14,184 bases of DNA from Dichomitus squalens LYAD-421 SS1. Lineage: Eukaryota > Basidiomycota > Agaricomycetes > Polyporales > Polyporaceae. Positions within the stretch are counted from its first letter, which is position 1, and each line of letters starts with the position of its first letter. The stretch is from positions 19,235 to 33,418 of the forward strand of contig NW_006766959.1 of the NCBI RefSeq assembly GCF_000275845.1, written 5' to 3'. The position numbers and the translations under genes are program-made. The notes under the pieces were generated by a model. That model saw only the letters and a list, made by a program, of their open reading frames with translations. It did not search any database and was not told the DNA's origin. Positions 1-7,848 of this stretch are shown here, piece by piece.

Positions 1-1
1 C

Positions 2-223
2 GCTCGAACAATGCACATTCAGCGAAAGTTCCATTTCTTGCGCGACAATCTGGTGGCTACAGGAGAAGCTGAAATACAATGGGTACCTACGGAGGAAATG
101 GTAGCGGACATTTTTACAAAGGCCTTACCTCGAGAGAAACACTGGAGGTTTATGCGGGCTATGGGTCTTAGGCAGCGCTTGAGTGGGAGTGTCGGAATGC
201 GGTCAGGTGACGTGTCAGATTAG
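2..223 (+). CDS. Copia Pol C-terminus (end of RNase H), partial
   Basis: This is the carboxy end of a Ty1/copia polyprotein, the final part of the RNase H domain that degrades the RNA strand during reverse transcription. The diagnostic block is VPTEEMVADIFTKALP at residues 25-40 counted from the first Met (position 11), preceded by HIQRKFHFLRD, which corresponds to the copia pattern H-I-D-x-R-x-H-F-I-R-(E/D). The frame is open to the window edge, so Met 11 is internal and not a start. The last ten codons run into the LTR, ending at TAG 221-223. The frame here has no breaks. The protein encoded at the opposite edge is identical. Confidence 0.92.
   Translation, partial: ARTMHIQRKFHFLRDNLVATGEAEIQWVPTEEMVADIFTKALPREKHWRFMRAMGLRQRLSGSVGMRSGDVSD
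181..189 (+). other. Probable polypurine tract of the copia element
   Basis: GAGTGGGAG lies directly before TGTCGGAA, which resembles the TGTTGGAA start common in copia LTRs. A purine run there would prime plus-strand DNA synthesis. It is short and contains one T, so the call is tentative; the alternative LTR start at 244 (TGTTATAG) has no purine tract before it. Confidence 0.45.
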
Positions 224-907
224 ATTAGATTACCTTACCTTCCTGTTATAGTAGACAAGCACTGCCACCTGCCAGCGCTGTAGACAGTGCTGGCTTCGCT
301 CCTTCCTTTCCTCAGTCAGTGATCTTCCCACTAGACTGAGGTATGTTCATCTTCTATTCCCATACTATACTGTACTCATATGGTTCTTAGAGTCCTCTGT
401 ACAGGTATAGTCCTAATTCAGTCAGTGATCTTCCCACTAGACTGAGAGTCCTCTGTACAGGATCTCTTAGGACTCTCTGCTCGTGTACTATAGCTATGCT
501 TCTGGACTCTTCTGGTACTGTCTAGGACAATCCGTACTACTCCAGAACGGTCTAGACAGGTCTATGCCTTACTCATCTCTTACTCATCCTATGGTGCGAT
601 ACGTCGCAATTCTTTCATCGTTGTATTATTCATCGCACTATGGTACATGTGACTAACCACTCTTTGATTAGTCATGGACTCTTCTCTGTAGTATATAAGG
701 ACTTCAGATTGCGTCCTCCCTCTTCAGTCTTTCGTTACTGACTGAAGAGTGAGTACTTCATTACCTCTACCTCTAACTTGTAGTTACTTACTTAACCTTT
801 GTAGTCTTGCTTCGACTCTAGGTACAGTTCGTTGCTGCAATATAGTCTTTCGTTACTGACTGAAGATCTTGCTTCGACTCTAGTCGGATCTAATCTTTGT
901 CTTCACA
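190..907 (+). repeat. Copia 3' LTR (left copy), about 718 bp
   Basis: The LTR is called from TGTCGG (190) to TTCACA (ending 907). It contains a TATA box (TATATAA, 692-698). Four pairs of direct repeats were read by eye: 312-340 with 418-446 (29 nt); 389-405 with 445-461 (17 nt); 726-748 with 844-866 (23 nt); 805-821 with 867-883 (17 nt). The last two pairs keep the same order in both places. CTTCAGTC (722-729) and GACTGAAG (740-747) can form an 8-bp stem just downstream of the TATA box, so it would sit in the leader RNA. The 5' LTR is not in the window, so the borders could not be confirmed by comparison. Confidence 0.65.
692..698 (+). promoter_or_regulatory. TATA box in the copia LTR
   Basis: TATATAA lies inside GTATATAAGG about 215 bp before the LTR end. 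This fits a U3 core promoter with transcription starting roughly 25-35 bp downstream, near the repeat-rich block at 726-883. In a 3' LTR the same promoter could fire outward into the adjacent genomic DNA. Confidence 0.6.
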
Positions 908-1175
908 GCCCCGAGTTTATCAGGAAGCGTGAAGGTATCAAATGAATGGAGGCTGATCTGAAGATCAGGACGTACATTGGCTGTAAGTGTCGCTGTATTC
1001 GCACAGGATCCATAGATGTTGGTGGCGCCACGCGCTGGGCGGCTCTCCCAGACAGCCTCCAAGGCCATAGCCTCATATGTATGAATATTGCCCTGTGTTT
1101 GCAGAATCGTGTTGATGAAAGCCGTTGTGGTGGGCAAATAGAGGAGAACGAGTGTCGAACCGAGGACAACGGTTG
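885..1175 (-). pseudogene. Possible scrap of an unknown membrane-protein gene
   Basis: On the minus strand one frame reads about 95 codons without a stop. It begins with a hydrophobic stretch (GSTLVLLYLPTTTAFINTIL) and continues as a plausible soluble part (YEAMALEAVWESRP, then ANTATLTANVRPDLQISL). The composition is more protein-like than its surroundings. There is a stop just upstream with no convincing splice acceptor to bypass it, the first in-frame Met is internal, and the frame runs straight into the copia LTR end (885-907). That fits a gene cut by the retrotransposon, but no family was recognised, so this is inference. Confidence 0.25.
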
Positions 1176-3634
1176 TGAAACGATGAGTATGTCATTGTCT
1201 TCAGAATCATGTTAGCCTATGAGTAACCGAGTAGGGAGTATGGATGTATACATTGGCGGGCTCACTTTTGAAGAGCCCTAAATGCTACGAGGACTAGAGT
1301 TGTGAAGCATACTGATAAACAACTCAGTCGGATTGATATATAGAGGGATTTGGTCAACTTTCAACAACCATATAGTAAAGTAGACAGGACAATTTTGATT
1401 ATGTCTTCTGAAGTTGAAGCTACGAGAGTGTCCCAGGGAAGATCAAGGGTGAATGTCGAGTTTGACATGGGAACAATCTCGTGTGGTCACTAGGGGTAGG
1501 AAGGTGTAAGACGGGGGTGATGCTTCTGAACAAAATGGAAGAGAGCCCTGATATATGTACCGGAGCAGAGGGAAACTGAAGTTAAAGGTAACAGTCTTTT
1601 CCTGGTGCTTCGGCGCAAAATCTTTAGTATCAAAGCACAATGCCACGCTCTACGCTGCTTCTCTGATCATTTCGTCCTTCCGATTGAGTCACGTTCTATC
1701 AGTAAGTGTCACCGAAAGAATGGCTCGGGAATCGATGATGCCAGAAGTAGATTATATCTTTCCTGAAGGACTGATGTATCAGGGGCACGTCCTTCTACAA
1801 CACCGGTCACAAAATTTCACGCTCGTCACATAGAGCTTTCTCACATAGACTATGTATCGACGGAGTCAAACTACCAGACTTCACGACCTTCCCGGCTTGA
1901 CAGAATGCATAGTCATCAATGTGACACCGAAGTCCGCGTCAACTGGTCGTAGGGACTAAGCCTATGAGCTCTGCCACTCATCATCAAACCTTGAACGTCG
2001 GCCATGACCGCCTAAACGTTCAGTGCTGTGAATGGCAGCCGGTCTTACTTACAAGGCCAATCTGCATGAGATGAAAACAACTAGGTTACGGCTGAACCCT
2101 GGACTTATGAGCCTGTTAAAGGCTGTCGCTGTCCTCGATACAGCATGATCGGTGCTCGTTGGCTTGACAGGTGACGACTGAAGCGCTGAGAAGACAGATT
2201 TGATGCGTCCGCTACTATGACATCGTGACCGATATACCTTGAATAGTATTGGGTACCTCGTGTATACGCTAATGAGCCTCGAAGACGACTGCGGCACGAT
2301 GGATTGTGATGAACTCAGCGATGAATGCCAAAGCGATTCCTCATCCGAACACCTCACTTCGAGATGCAGCTTCTGGTCGCTGGCATTGAAGGATGGCGGC
2401 ACAATTCTCATCTTCTTCCTGTCAAGGAAGCAGATGTGAGTTCCGTCTGGTCGTAGAGCTGAGATATATCGAGGATGCAATGTTATAGTCGAGATGCAGG
2501 TAGTCAGAACGTGTGTTGCCAAATTGTGTCCACGAGGCTCCTTCAGGCTGAGTTTCAAGGTCTTTGTCCTGCATCGTTATTGGTCGAGAGGGTCACGTGC
2601 TCTGTTGCGCAACGCTCGCATAGCAGGCTTGCGGTCAGCTTCCTCCCCTTTCCCTTTTCTCTTCCTCTTCATTGCGACAGGAGTTGAGGCGTAATGCGAC
2701 TGCACCTCCTTGACGGGATGTCACTTTGTACCCCTGCCGCCTCTCTGCACACGACCGTTGCCGGCCTCAACGCTTTGCCTTTGAATCCACTGGAGTTACT
2801 ACTTCCGACGTCTACCCAAGATAAGTCCGTCATGAGGAGCCGACGCCAAGGCTATCCATGCCGGGATTAATGTCCAGCGCGCCGCCTTAGCATGCATTGT
2901 CAGAAGCAAAGGTCATGACTATATGCCGCAGTGACGGTTCGCCATCCATGAGATGGCAGCACCGCCCTGCGGCAGATCGTGACTTTATCTCGATTCTCAA
3001 GCACTGAGTAAGAGAAGGTTCGACGAACCGTACAGAACGCGACGTGTACTCTTCACTAGCGAGGTACGTCATCCACATCGACAGGATTCGCATGTTATGA
3101 TGAACATCAATGCGGTCACTGAATCCTGGAGGCGTGTCGGACGTTCGTCTGCAAATATCGTCAGGGCAGAAATACACGTTAAATTGACGATGACTCACTT
3201 TGGGGTCTGTATGCGCTACCCTATAGAGCTCGGTACAAACAGGGACACTAACATACTGAAAGCGCATTCGTTGTGAAATCAGGAAGGAGCCGTCATGGGG
3301 TACAAAACACGAGGCTGGCTTGGGGTCGGAGGCAGCGTTCACGGCAGGAATTCAGGTATTTCCAACTGGAGAAAAGTCTCTAAAAAGGGGACGCGCGAGG
3401 CAAACAATCCGTGAATATGTGGCATTTCTGGATAAAAGTCATTGAAAACGACGTGCGGTTGCCTTTTGCGTCCCCATTTCATCGGCTTTTCTCCAATCGA
3501 AAACATCGGATTCCCTGCCGTGGTTGGTGACGGAAGCAGAGGTTCAAGACGCCATCTCGCAGAGTCTGAACATGCAGAACGAACGAGCAGGAGGCACAGA
3601 AGAAAGAAAAGGTCAGAGACAAAAGGCAAAGCTG
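908..3634. other. Gene-poor stretch, no intact gene recognised
   Basis: Every frame carries frequent stops. The longest open stretches (2049-2558 and 2887-3342, both minus) begin with TTG or GTG and have no recognisable domain. A hydrophobic minus-strand peptide at about 885-1175 may be a gene scrap. Two short minus-strand ATG frames exist near 2671-2576 (31 codons, Lys/Arg-rich) and about 2571-2419 (50 codons), and a plus-strand ATG frame of 51 codons lies around 2717-2869; none is recognisable. With fungal introns a short gene cannot be excluded, but nothing here supports one firmly. Confidence 0.5.
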
Positions 3635-3637
3635 ACT

Positions 3638-3664
3638 GGATGACTTCCCATAAGGATCTACGGC
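3638..3664 (+). repeat. Left terminal inverted repeat of the MITE
   Basis: Perfect 27-bp reverse complement of 4035-4061. One further base pair matches outward (T3637 with A4062), but that base also belongs to the ACT duplication. Confidence 0.85.
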
Positions 3665-3772
3665 CATTTTGTCGTCCGTAGATACTGAAAGTGTCCTATC
3701 CGCCGAGATGCCGATGCCGATTTGTACTCCGCTTTCGAGGCCGACGTCCGTAGATGCTGCAAGCGCCCAAAA

Positions 3773-3804
3773 TCTAGAAGGGGGGGTCGACCCCCCTTTC
3801 TAGA
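3773..3804. repeat. Near-perfect palindrome inside the MITE
   Basis: The 32-bp sequence is centred on TCGA (3787-3790). It pairs TCTAGAAG plus a G run on the left with a C run plus TTTCTAGA on the right; 15 of 16 base pairs match. It could extrude as a hairpin or form a stable RNA stem. The six-to-seven-G run also makes it prone to polymerase slippage. Confidence 0.8.
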
Positions 3805-4034
3805 CCTAAACGCAGCCGTAGAAGCTCGCTTGAGGTCGTAAACGACTCGAAAGGAAGGTGCCATCATTACAAATTGTGTTGGGATCAATCGCCTACTACA
3901 TTGGGTGCTGATGTAAGGCGCAAAAGAGCACGTGCATAGCATTAGACGCTCTCCGGATATCCCGGCCTGATCATTGAGCGCCCGAGATCTCTGGACAGAT
4001 TAGAGCTCCGATATATGTCTACGGACACTCCAGA

Positions 4035-4061
4035 GCCGTAGATCCTTATGGGAAGTCATCC
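4035..4061 (-). repeat. Right terminal inverted repeat of the MITE
   Basis: Reverse complement of 3638-3664 without mismatch. The next three bases (4062-4064, ACT) repeat the three bases before the left end. Confidence 0.85.
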
Positions 4062-4064
4062 ACT

Positions 4065-4280
4065 CACTCGCTCAGTTTGCGGCGAGACACACCCGTGCTT
4101 CGGGCACGTAATCGATCAGCCAATCACGAGAAGTCATTTGCTGACATCACAAGATTATGGCCCTGAAGGAAAGCCACGCTGTTTGAACGTTAACGACTTG
4201 GCTCTCACAGCGCCTTTTACATATCTTATCTGTTCCGGGCGCCAAAACACATCTATGGACGATGCACTGGTCGGTCCGGT
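4065..4280. other. Unassigned sequence between MITE and RTA1-like remnant
   Basis: A plus-strand ATG frame at 4048-4305 begins inside the MITE end and has no recognisable content. If the RTA1-like gene was once whole, its first helices should lie here or beyond the MITE, but no hydrophobic segments typical of that family are seen. The MITE may have landed in, or next to, an already broken gene. Confidence 0.4.
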
Positions 4281-5002
4281 TGATTCACGAGCCTACCAGG
4301 AATAGCCCAAGCAAATCGCGTTCTCGAGGACGCTATCGAGAACACCTTGACAGCAGCCGGACATAGAATCTCCATGACACCCGCTGTCCTCTCCGAACCG
4401 AAGACATTCGCCGCGGCCCTGTACGCACCCAACGTACTTATCTCCACATCACTCCAGTGGCGAGTAGATGAAATCTCTGCCGGAACTGTTGTGCCTCCGG
4501 CGCTTTTCCGCTGCTGGTCGCTAGTCTTCGCTAGTCGGGACATCTGCAGTTTGATGCAGGCGTTTGCAGGCGGCTGATAACGCCGCGACGGCGCATCCAA
4601 CTGCGGATATCGACACAACGATCAACTACGCTCAAGGTCCGTCTTTCAGCAGCGCATCGGCGTGTGCCGCTGGAATACCTGACGTGGTGGGCAGACGTCG
4701 TGGGAGTACGAGTGACCGTGTGGGAGGTATGTACGTCTTCGCAAGGTTAGTCTTCCATGCCTCACGCTCAGCGCTCGGCGCTCAGCCCTGGTTCATTTGA
4801 TGACTCTATGCCTTGTGATATGCTCGCAGACGAGCCACAGCGGTCAGTCATGAGCGGAGAATTGGTGGCGTGGATGGGTGGTATCTATTTTGTTATTGCA
4901 TCCACACTCCACCAAGGTTGTTTCGTTTGTCAACAGCCTGACGAGTCGATCGGCTCGTGTACCTCCACCGGAACCAACTCAAATGTTCGCTATATGTACT
5001 AG
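4281..5002 (+). pseudogene. Decayed RTA1-like membrane protein gene
   Basis: RTA1-like proteins are fungal seven-helix membrane proteins (lipid-translocating exporter family) linked to lipid-analogue and drug resistance. Three family-like blocks occur in the right order but in different frames. FAAALYAPNVL and DICSLMQAFAGG (about 4400-4575) resemble the stretch ending in the D-(V/I)-x-S-L-x-x-Q-A-x-G-G signature. ADNAATAHPTADIDTTI (about 4576-4626) resembles the following loop. ELVAWMGGIYFVIASTLHQG (about 4858-4917) resembles the last helix, which normally ends near HPG. The spacing from the first signature to the last helix (about 105 codons) suits the family. The first block hits TGA at 4575, where the second continues in another frame. 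No N-terminal helices were found upstream. Assignment is from remembered family patterns; a functional gene with unusual splicing is less likely. Confidence 0.45.
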
Positions 5003-5073
5003 ACAGGACCGGAAGATGTAATCTGGCTTCGTTCCGACATATTTGACCAGCCTACCCCATCCCCTGAAGCTGC

Positions 5074-5171
5074 CTTATCCAGGGCTGATCTGGACGAACG
5101 ATCCACATCATCCATTGTGGATCCTTATCAGTGGCGACGGTTCACAAGGCATGCTGTATGAAGTGCTTATC
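5074..5171 (+). promoter_or_regulatory. Cluster of three GATA-factor sites upstream of the permease
   Basis: CTTATC (GATAAG on the other strand) occurs at 5074-5079, 5124-5129 and 5166-5171, that is 335, 285 and 243 bp before the permease ATG, all in the same orientation and spaced about 50 and 42 bp. Fungal nitrogen regulators of the AreA/NIT2/Gln3 type bind GATA motifs, often in multiples, in promoters of amino acid permeases. About seven such hexamers are expected by chance in the whole window on both strands, so three in 98 bp is notable. Binding itself is inference. Confidence 0.55.
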
Positions 5172-5254
5172 GCTGGCACTTCGTCCCACCCCTGCTAGAC
5201 CGTGCCTGACGAAATCGTGCATGCGGATCTGCCTAGCGCGTCGATGAAGTTTGC

Positions 5255-5408
5255 GCGGGGTTCTCTGCTGCTTCTTCTACTCTGCCCCCCGGTCGTCTGA
5301 TACCCAGGACGGGTTCTTCCCTCCCTTCGTGTCGACGCGCATCGCTGCTGCCCACGACCCTTTGGTCCTTCCTTTTCCTCCCGCCCAACCCTCGCAGACG
5401 TAGTCGCC
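5255..5408 (+). promoter_or_regulatory. Pyrimidine-rich core promoter / 5' leader of the permease
   Basis: The 150 bp before the ATG are rich in C and T runs (for example CTTCTTCTACTCTGCCCCCC and CCTTCCTTTTCCTCCCGCCC), a common feature of TATA-less fungal promoters and leaders. No TATA box is seen. The ATG context is GTCGCCATGT. Confidence 0.5.
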
Positions 5409-7848
5409 ATGTCTGATACCTTGGGGGAGAAGGCCGACCGCACCAGCTCGCTGGAGAAGGGCGTCGTGCACGACTATGTCACGACGCAGACCGACAGCAA
5501 GTATCACTTCGACGCTGCCGACCTCGATCGCGTTCAGCGCAGGCTGAAACAGCGTCATGTACAAATGATCGCTGTGAGTACCGCAATCCTCCTTCTTGCT
5601 TGCCCTCTCCGCTCTACCGCGCGCGCTCCTCTGCGCCAACGGCGGCCTCGCTAGCGCGCCTTACTCCTTTTGGCCATGATCCACCTCCCGAAAGCGCACC
5701 TCCTTTTTGTCTCTCTGCCTATAGAGCCACGAATCTGGATACTGACTTGACGTAGATCGCTGGTACACTTGGTACCGGTCTGTTCTTGGGTTCCGGTCAT
5801 GCGCTTCAAGCTGCTGGTCCTCTCGGTGCGCTCATCGCCTACGCGTTCGTCGGCACGACCGCGTATGCTTCTCTGTGCGCGGTGGGCGAAATGACATCGC
5901 ATGCGCCGATCTCCGGTACGTTCCCGCACTTCGCGGCGCGCTGGGTCGACCCTGCGTTCGGTTTCGCTGTCGGGTGAGTCGCGTGTCAGCAAGTGCGTCC
6001 GGGGTACAGCGAGGCTCATGACGGTGTCCTCTGTCGCGTGCTCGTAGTTGGAACTACTTCTACACGAACGCGATATCCGTGCCTGTGGAAATTACTGCTG
6101 CCGGCCTCCTCCTGACGTTCTGGGACGATAACGTGCGTGTTCCATTGATGCCATCTTCCCTAACCCAGTTGAGCTGATAGTGAAATCCAATCGTGGTTTG
6201 ATTTTGGATATTGGTCGTGGTCTTCGCAGACGAACCATCAAGCGGGCTACACTGCGGTAATCATTGTTTTGTGCTGCGCGATCAACATTTTCGGCGTGAG
6301 GTGGTTTGGAGAGTCTGAGTTTATCTTCTCGATCATCAAGCGTGAGTCTTTCTTCTGAGGCGGTACTACCGCGTTTCGGTCAGCAAGGCCAATGCTGACA
6401 TCAAGACTAACTCACTCGCTATCGTCGCTCCCGCTATCGCGACTTTACAGTGCTGTTGATCACCATCCTCGTCATCACTGGCCTGGTCATCGATCTCGGA
6501 GGAGCTCCTAAGCAGCAGCGTCTCGGCTTCCACGTATGGCACATCCACCTTCCCTGCGCATTTCTCTTGCTCACGCTCGTCTGCGACACTTCTCGCAGTA
6601 CTGGAAGAATCCCGGTCCGCTCAATGGCGCCGACCTTACTCCTAAAAAGCCGTCTCTTGATAAGTTCCTCGGTATCTTGACGGTGCTCGTCCAAGCTGCA
6701 TTCTCCTTCCAGGGTATGGAGCTTGTTGCTGTGTACGTGCTATCCCATTTGATGAATTTTCTACCGGAGGGGCGTCGCTCATACCGCCGCCTGCAGCGCT
6801 GCATCAGAGACTGCGAGCCCGCGCCGCAACGTCGCCAAGGCCGTGCGCCGTGTGTTTTGGCGCATCCTCATATTCTACGTGTGTCCACGACTACCCCCGC
6901 CGCCCCCCATGCATTAACCGCTCACGCATCGCTCCCGCAGTTGCTCGGCGTGCTCGTCACCGGCATGGTGGTCCCCTTCAACGATCCTAACCTACTGTCC
7001 GACACCGGCAACGCTGCCGAGTCACCCTACGTGATTGCCATGACTCGCGCAGGCATCAAGGTGCTCCCGCACATTATCAACGCAGGCATCTTCACCTCCG
7101 CGTTCTCCGCTGGCAACTCTTTCCTGTTCTGCTCATCGCGCGTGTTGTACGGGCTCGCGTTGCGCGGACAGGCCCCGAGGTTGTTCACGTACTGCACGAA
7201 GAACGGGCTGCCGCTAGCTGCCGTTATCGCGTCGAGCTGCTTCTCGCTGCTGGCATTCATGAACGTCAGCTCGGGCGCGGAGACGGTCTTCAACTGGTTT
7301 GTGAACCTCTCCACCGTCGGGGGGTTCTTTGGCTGGTTAGCGATGAATATCACGTATGTTTTCTTCTGTAAGTCCTTCTGATGTCCTTCGGGTGTGCGGG
7401 TTCATCGACTGATGGTCGTCTGCGCATTCAGACCGTGGTTTCAAGGCGCAGGGCCTAGACAGGACGAAGCTCGTGTACCACAGCGGGCTTCAGCCGTGGC
7501 TCTCGTACTGGGGCATCTTCTGGATCACAATCTTCATCCTCATCAACGGGTTCAACGTCTTCTTCGACTTCAACGCCTCGGGATTCCTCACCGCTTGTAT
7601 GTGTCATACCTCTCATTCGCTTTTGCGTCCATGTCATCTACGAGAGGGCACTGACCAGGCGGCGCGCAGATATCAACATCCCGATTTTTGCGGTGCTCTA
7701 CTTCGGTTGGAAGATCTTCAAGCGGACAAAGGTCTGGAAGCCTCACGAAATGGACTTCGTCACTGGCATCCCAACCGTCGAGGAGACGGAGGAGCCCGCA
7801 CAACCTCCAGTCACCATCGGAGAGAAGATTGCCGCGATCCTATTCTAA
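5409..7848 (+). CDS. Amino acid permease (AAT family, APC superfamily), 549 aa, ten exons
   Basis: This is a plasma-membrane amino acid/proton symporter of the fungal Gap1-like group. Exons read by eye: 5409-5573, 5756-5973, 6048-6132, 6230-6341, 6451-6533, 6599-6732, 6797-6878, 6941-7367, 7432-7596, 7670-7848; all nine introns are GT..AG, 62-182 nt, and the 1650-nt frame is open. A hydrophilic N-terminus (1-52) leads to MIAIAGTLGTGLFLGSG (53-69), the unwound first-helix motif of the family. Other hallmarks are GEMTSHAPISGTFPHFAARW (about 96-115), GWNYFY (128-133), FSIIK (189-193), YWKNPGP (222-228), FSFQGMELVAVAASET with PRRN (about 257-277), FWRILIFY (286-293), SPYVIAMTRAGIK, SAGNS and VFNWFVNLSTVGGFFGW. 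About twelve helices are expected, and the length fits the family (500-600 aa). The start is the first ATG of the conserved N-terminal frame. No damage is seen. Substrate range cannot be told from sequence. Confidence 0.95.

Larger units (their letters stand above)
1..907 (+). mobile_element. Ty1/copia LTR retrotransposon, 3' end (left copy)
   Basis: The segment holds the last part of a copia Pol reading frame, a short purine-rich stretch and then an LTR-like region ending near 907. The 5' part of the element lies outside the window. Bases 1-469 recur as the reverse complement at 13710-14178 with no gaps and one mismatch (418 versus 13761), so both copies are young or the pair has been homogenised. 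Ordinary sequence resumes after about 907, where the frames lose any link to the element. The retrotransposon identity is firm; the exact right border is inferred only from a TGT...ACA pairing of LTR ends. Confidence 0.9.
3635..4064. mobile_element. Non-autonomous DNA transposon (MITE-like), 424 bp plus ACT duplication
   Basis: The element runs from 3638 to 4061. Its ends are perfect 27-bp inverted repeats (3638-3664 and 4035-4061), starting GGATGACTTCC and ending CTACGGC. ACT at 3635-3637 and at 4062-4064 is a candidate 3-bp target-site duplication. Within 424 bp the core CCGTAG or its complement occurs six times (3658-3663, 3676-3681, 3748-3753, 3816-3821, 4019-4024, 4036-4041), as expected of subterminal transposase-binding sites. 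A palindrome lies at 3773-3804. No frame long enough for a transposase is present, so it must be mobilised in trans. A 3-bp duplication occurs in the PIF/Harbinger and CACTA groups, but neither the TWA target nor a CACTA terminus is seen, so the superfamily is left open. Confidence 0.8.

Noticed and set aside
244..907. LTR start at TGTTATAG (244)
   Set aside because: No polypurine tract precedes it, whereas GAGTGGGAG precedes TGTCGGAA at 190. The alternative stays possible.
946..1215. Plus-strand Cys-rich 89-codon frame
   Set aside because: Cysteines follow no repeated spacing, there is no signal peptide, and the opposite strand looks more protein-like.
2049..2558. 169-codon minus-strand open frame
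   Set aside because: It starts with TTG, the composition is Ser/Arg-rich without any domain or hydrophobic pattern, and no splice sites make it part of a larger gene.
2887..3342. 151-codon minus-strand open frame with an intron-like GTGAGT..TTTGCAG segment inside
   Set aside because: It starts with GTG. Removing the apparent 50-nt intron brings a stop into frame within a few codons, so neither reading is convincing.
3367..3494. 10-bp inverted repeat (TGGAGAAAAG with CTTTTCTCCA) about 110 bp apart
   Set aside because: Short, A/T-rich in part, without flanking duplication or other structure, so chance is likely.
3339..3629. 96-codon minus-strand frame (ATG sub-frame of about 58 codons)
   Set aside because: No recognisable motif; the N-terminal part begins at TTG. 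Kept only as unassigned sequence.
4253..4618. 121-codon minus-strand frame
   Set aside because: It overlaps the RTA1-like blocks on the plus strand and looks like their shadow.
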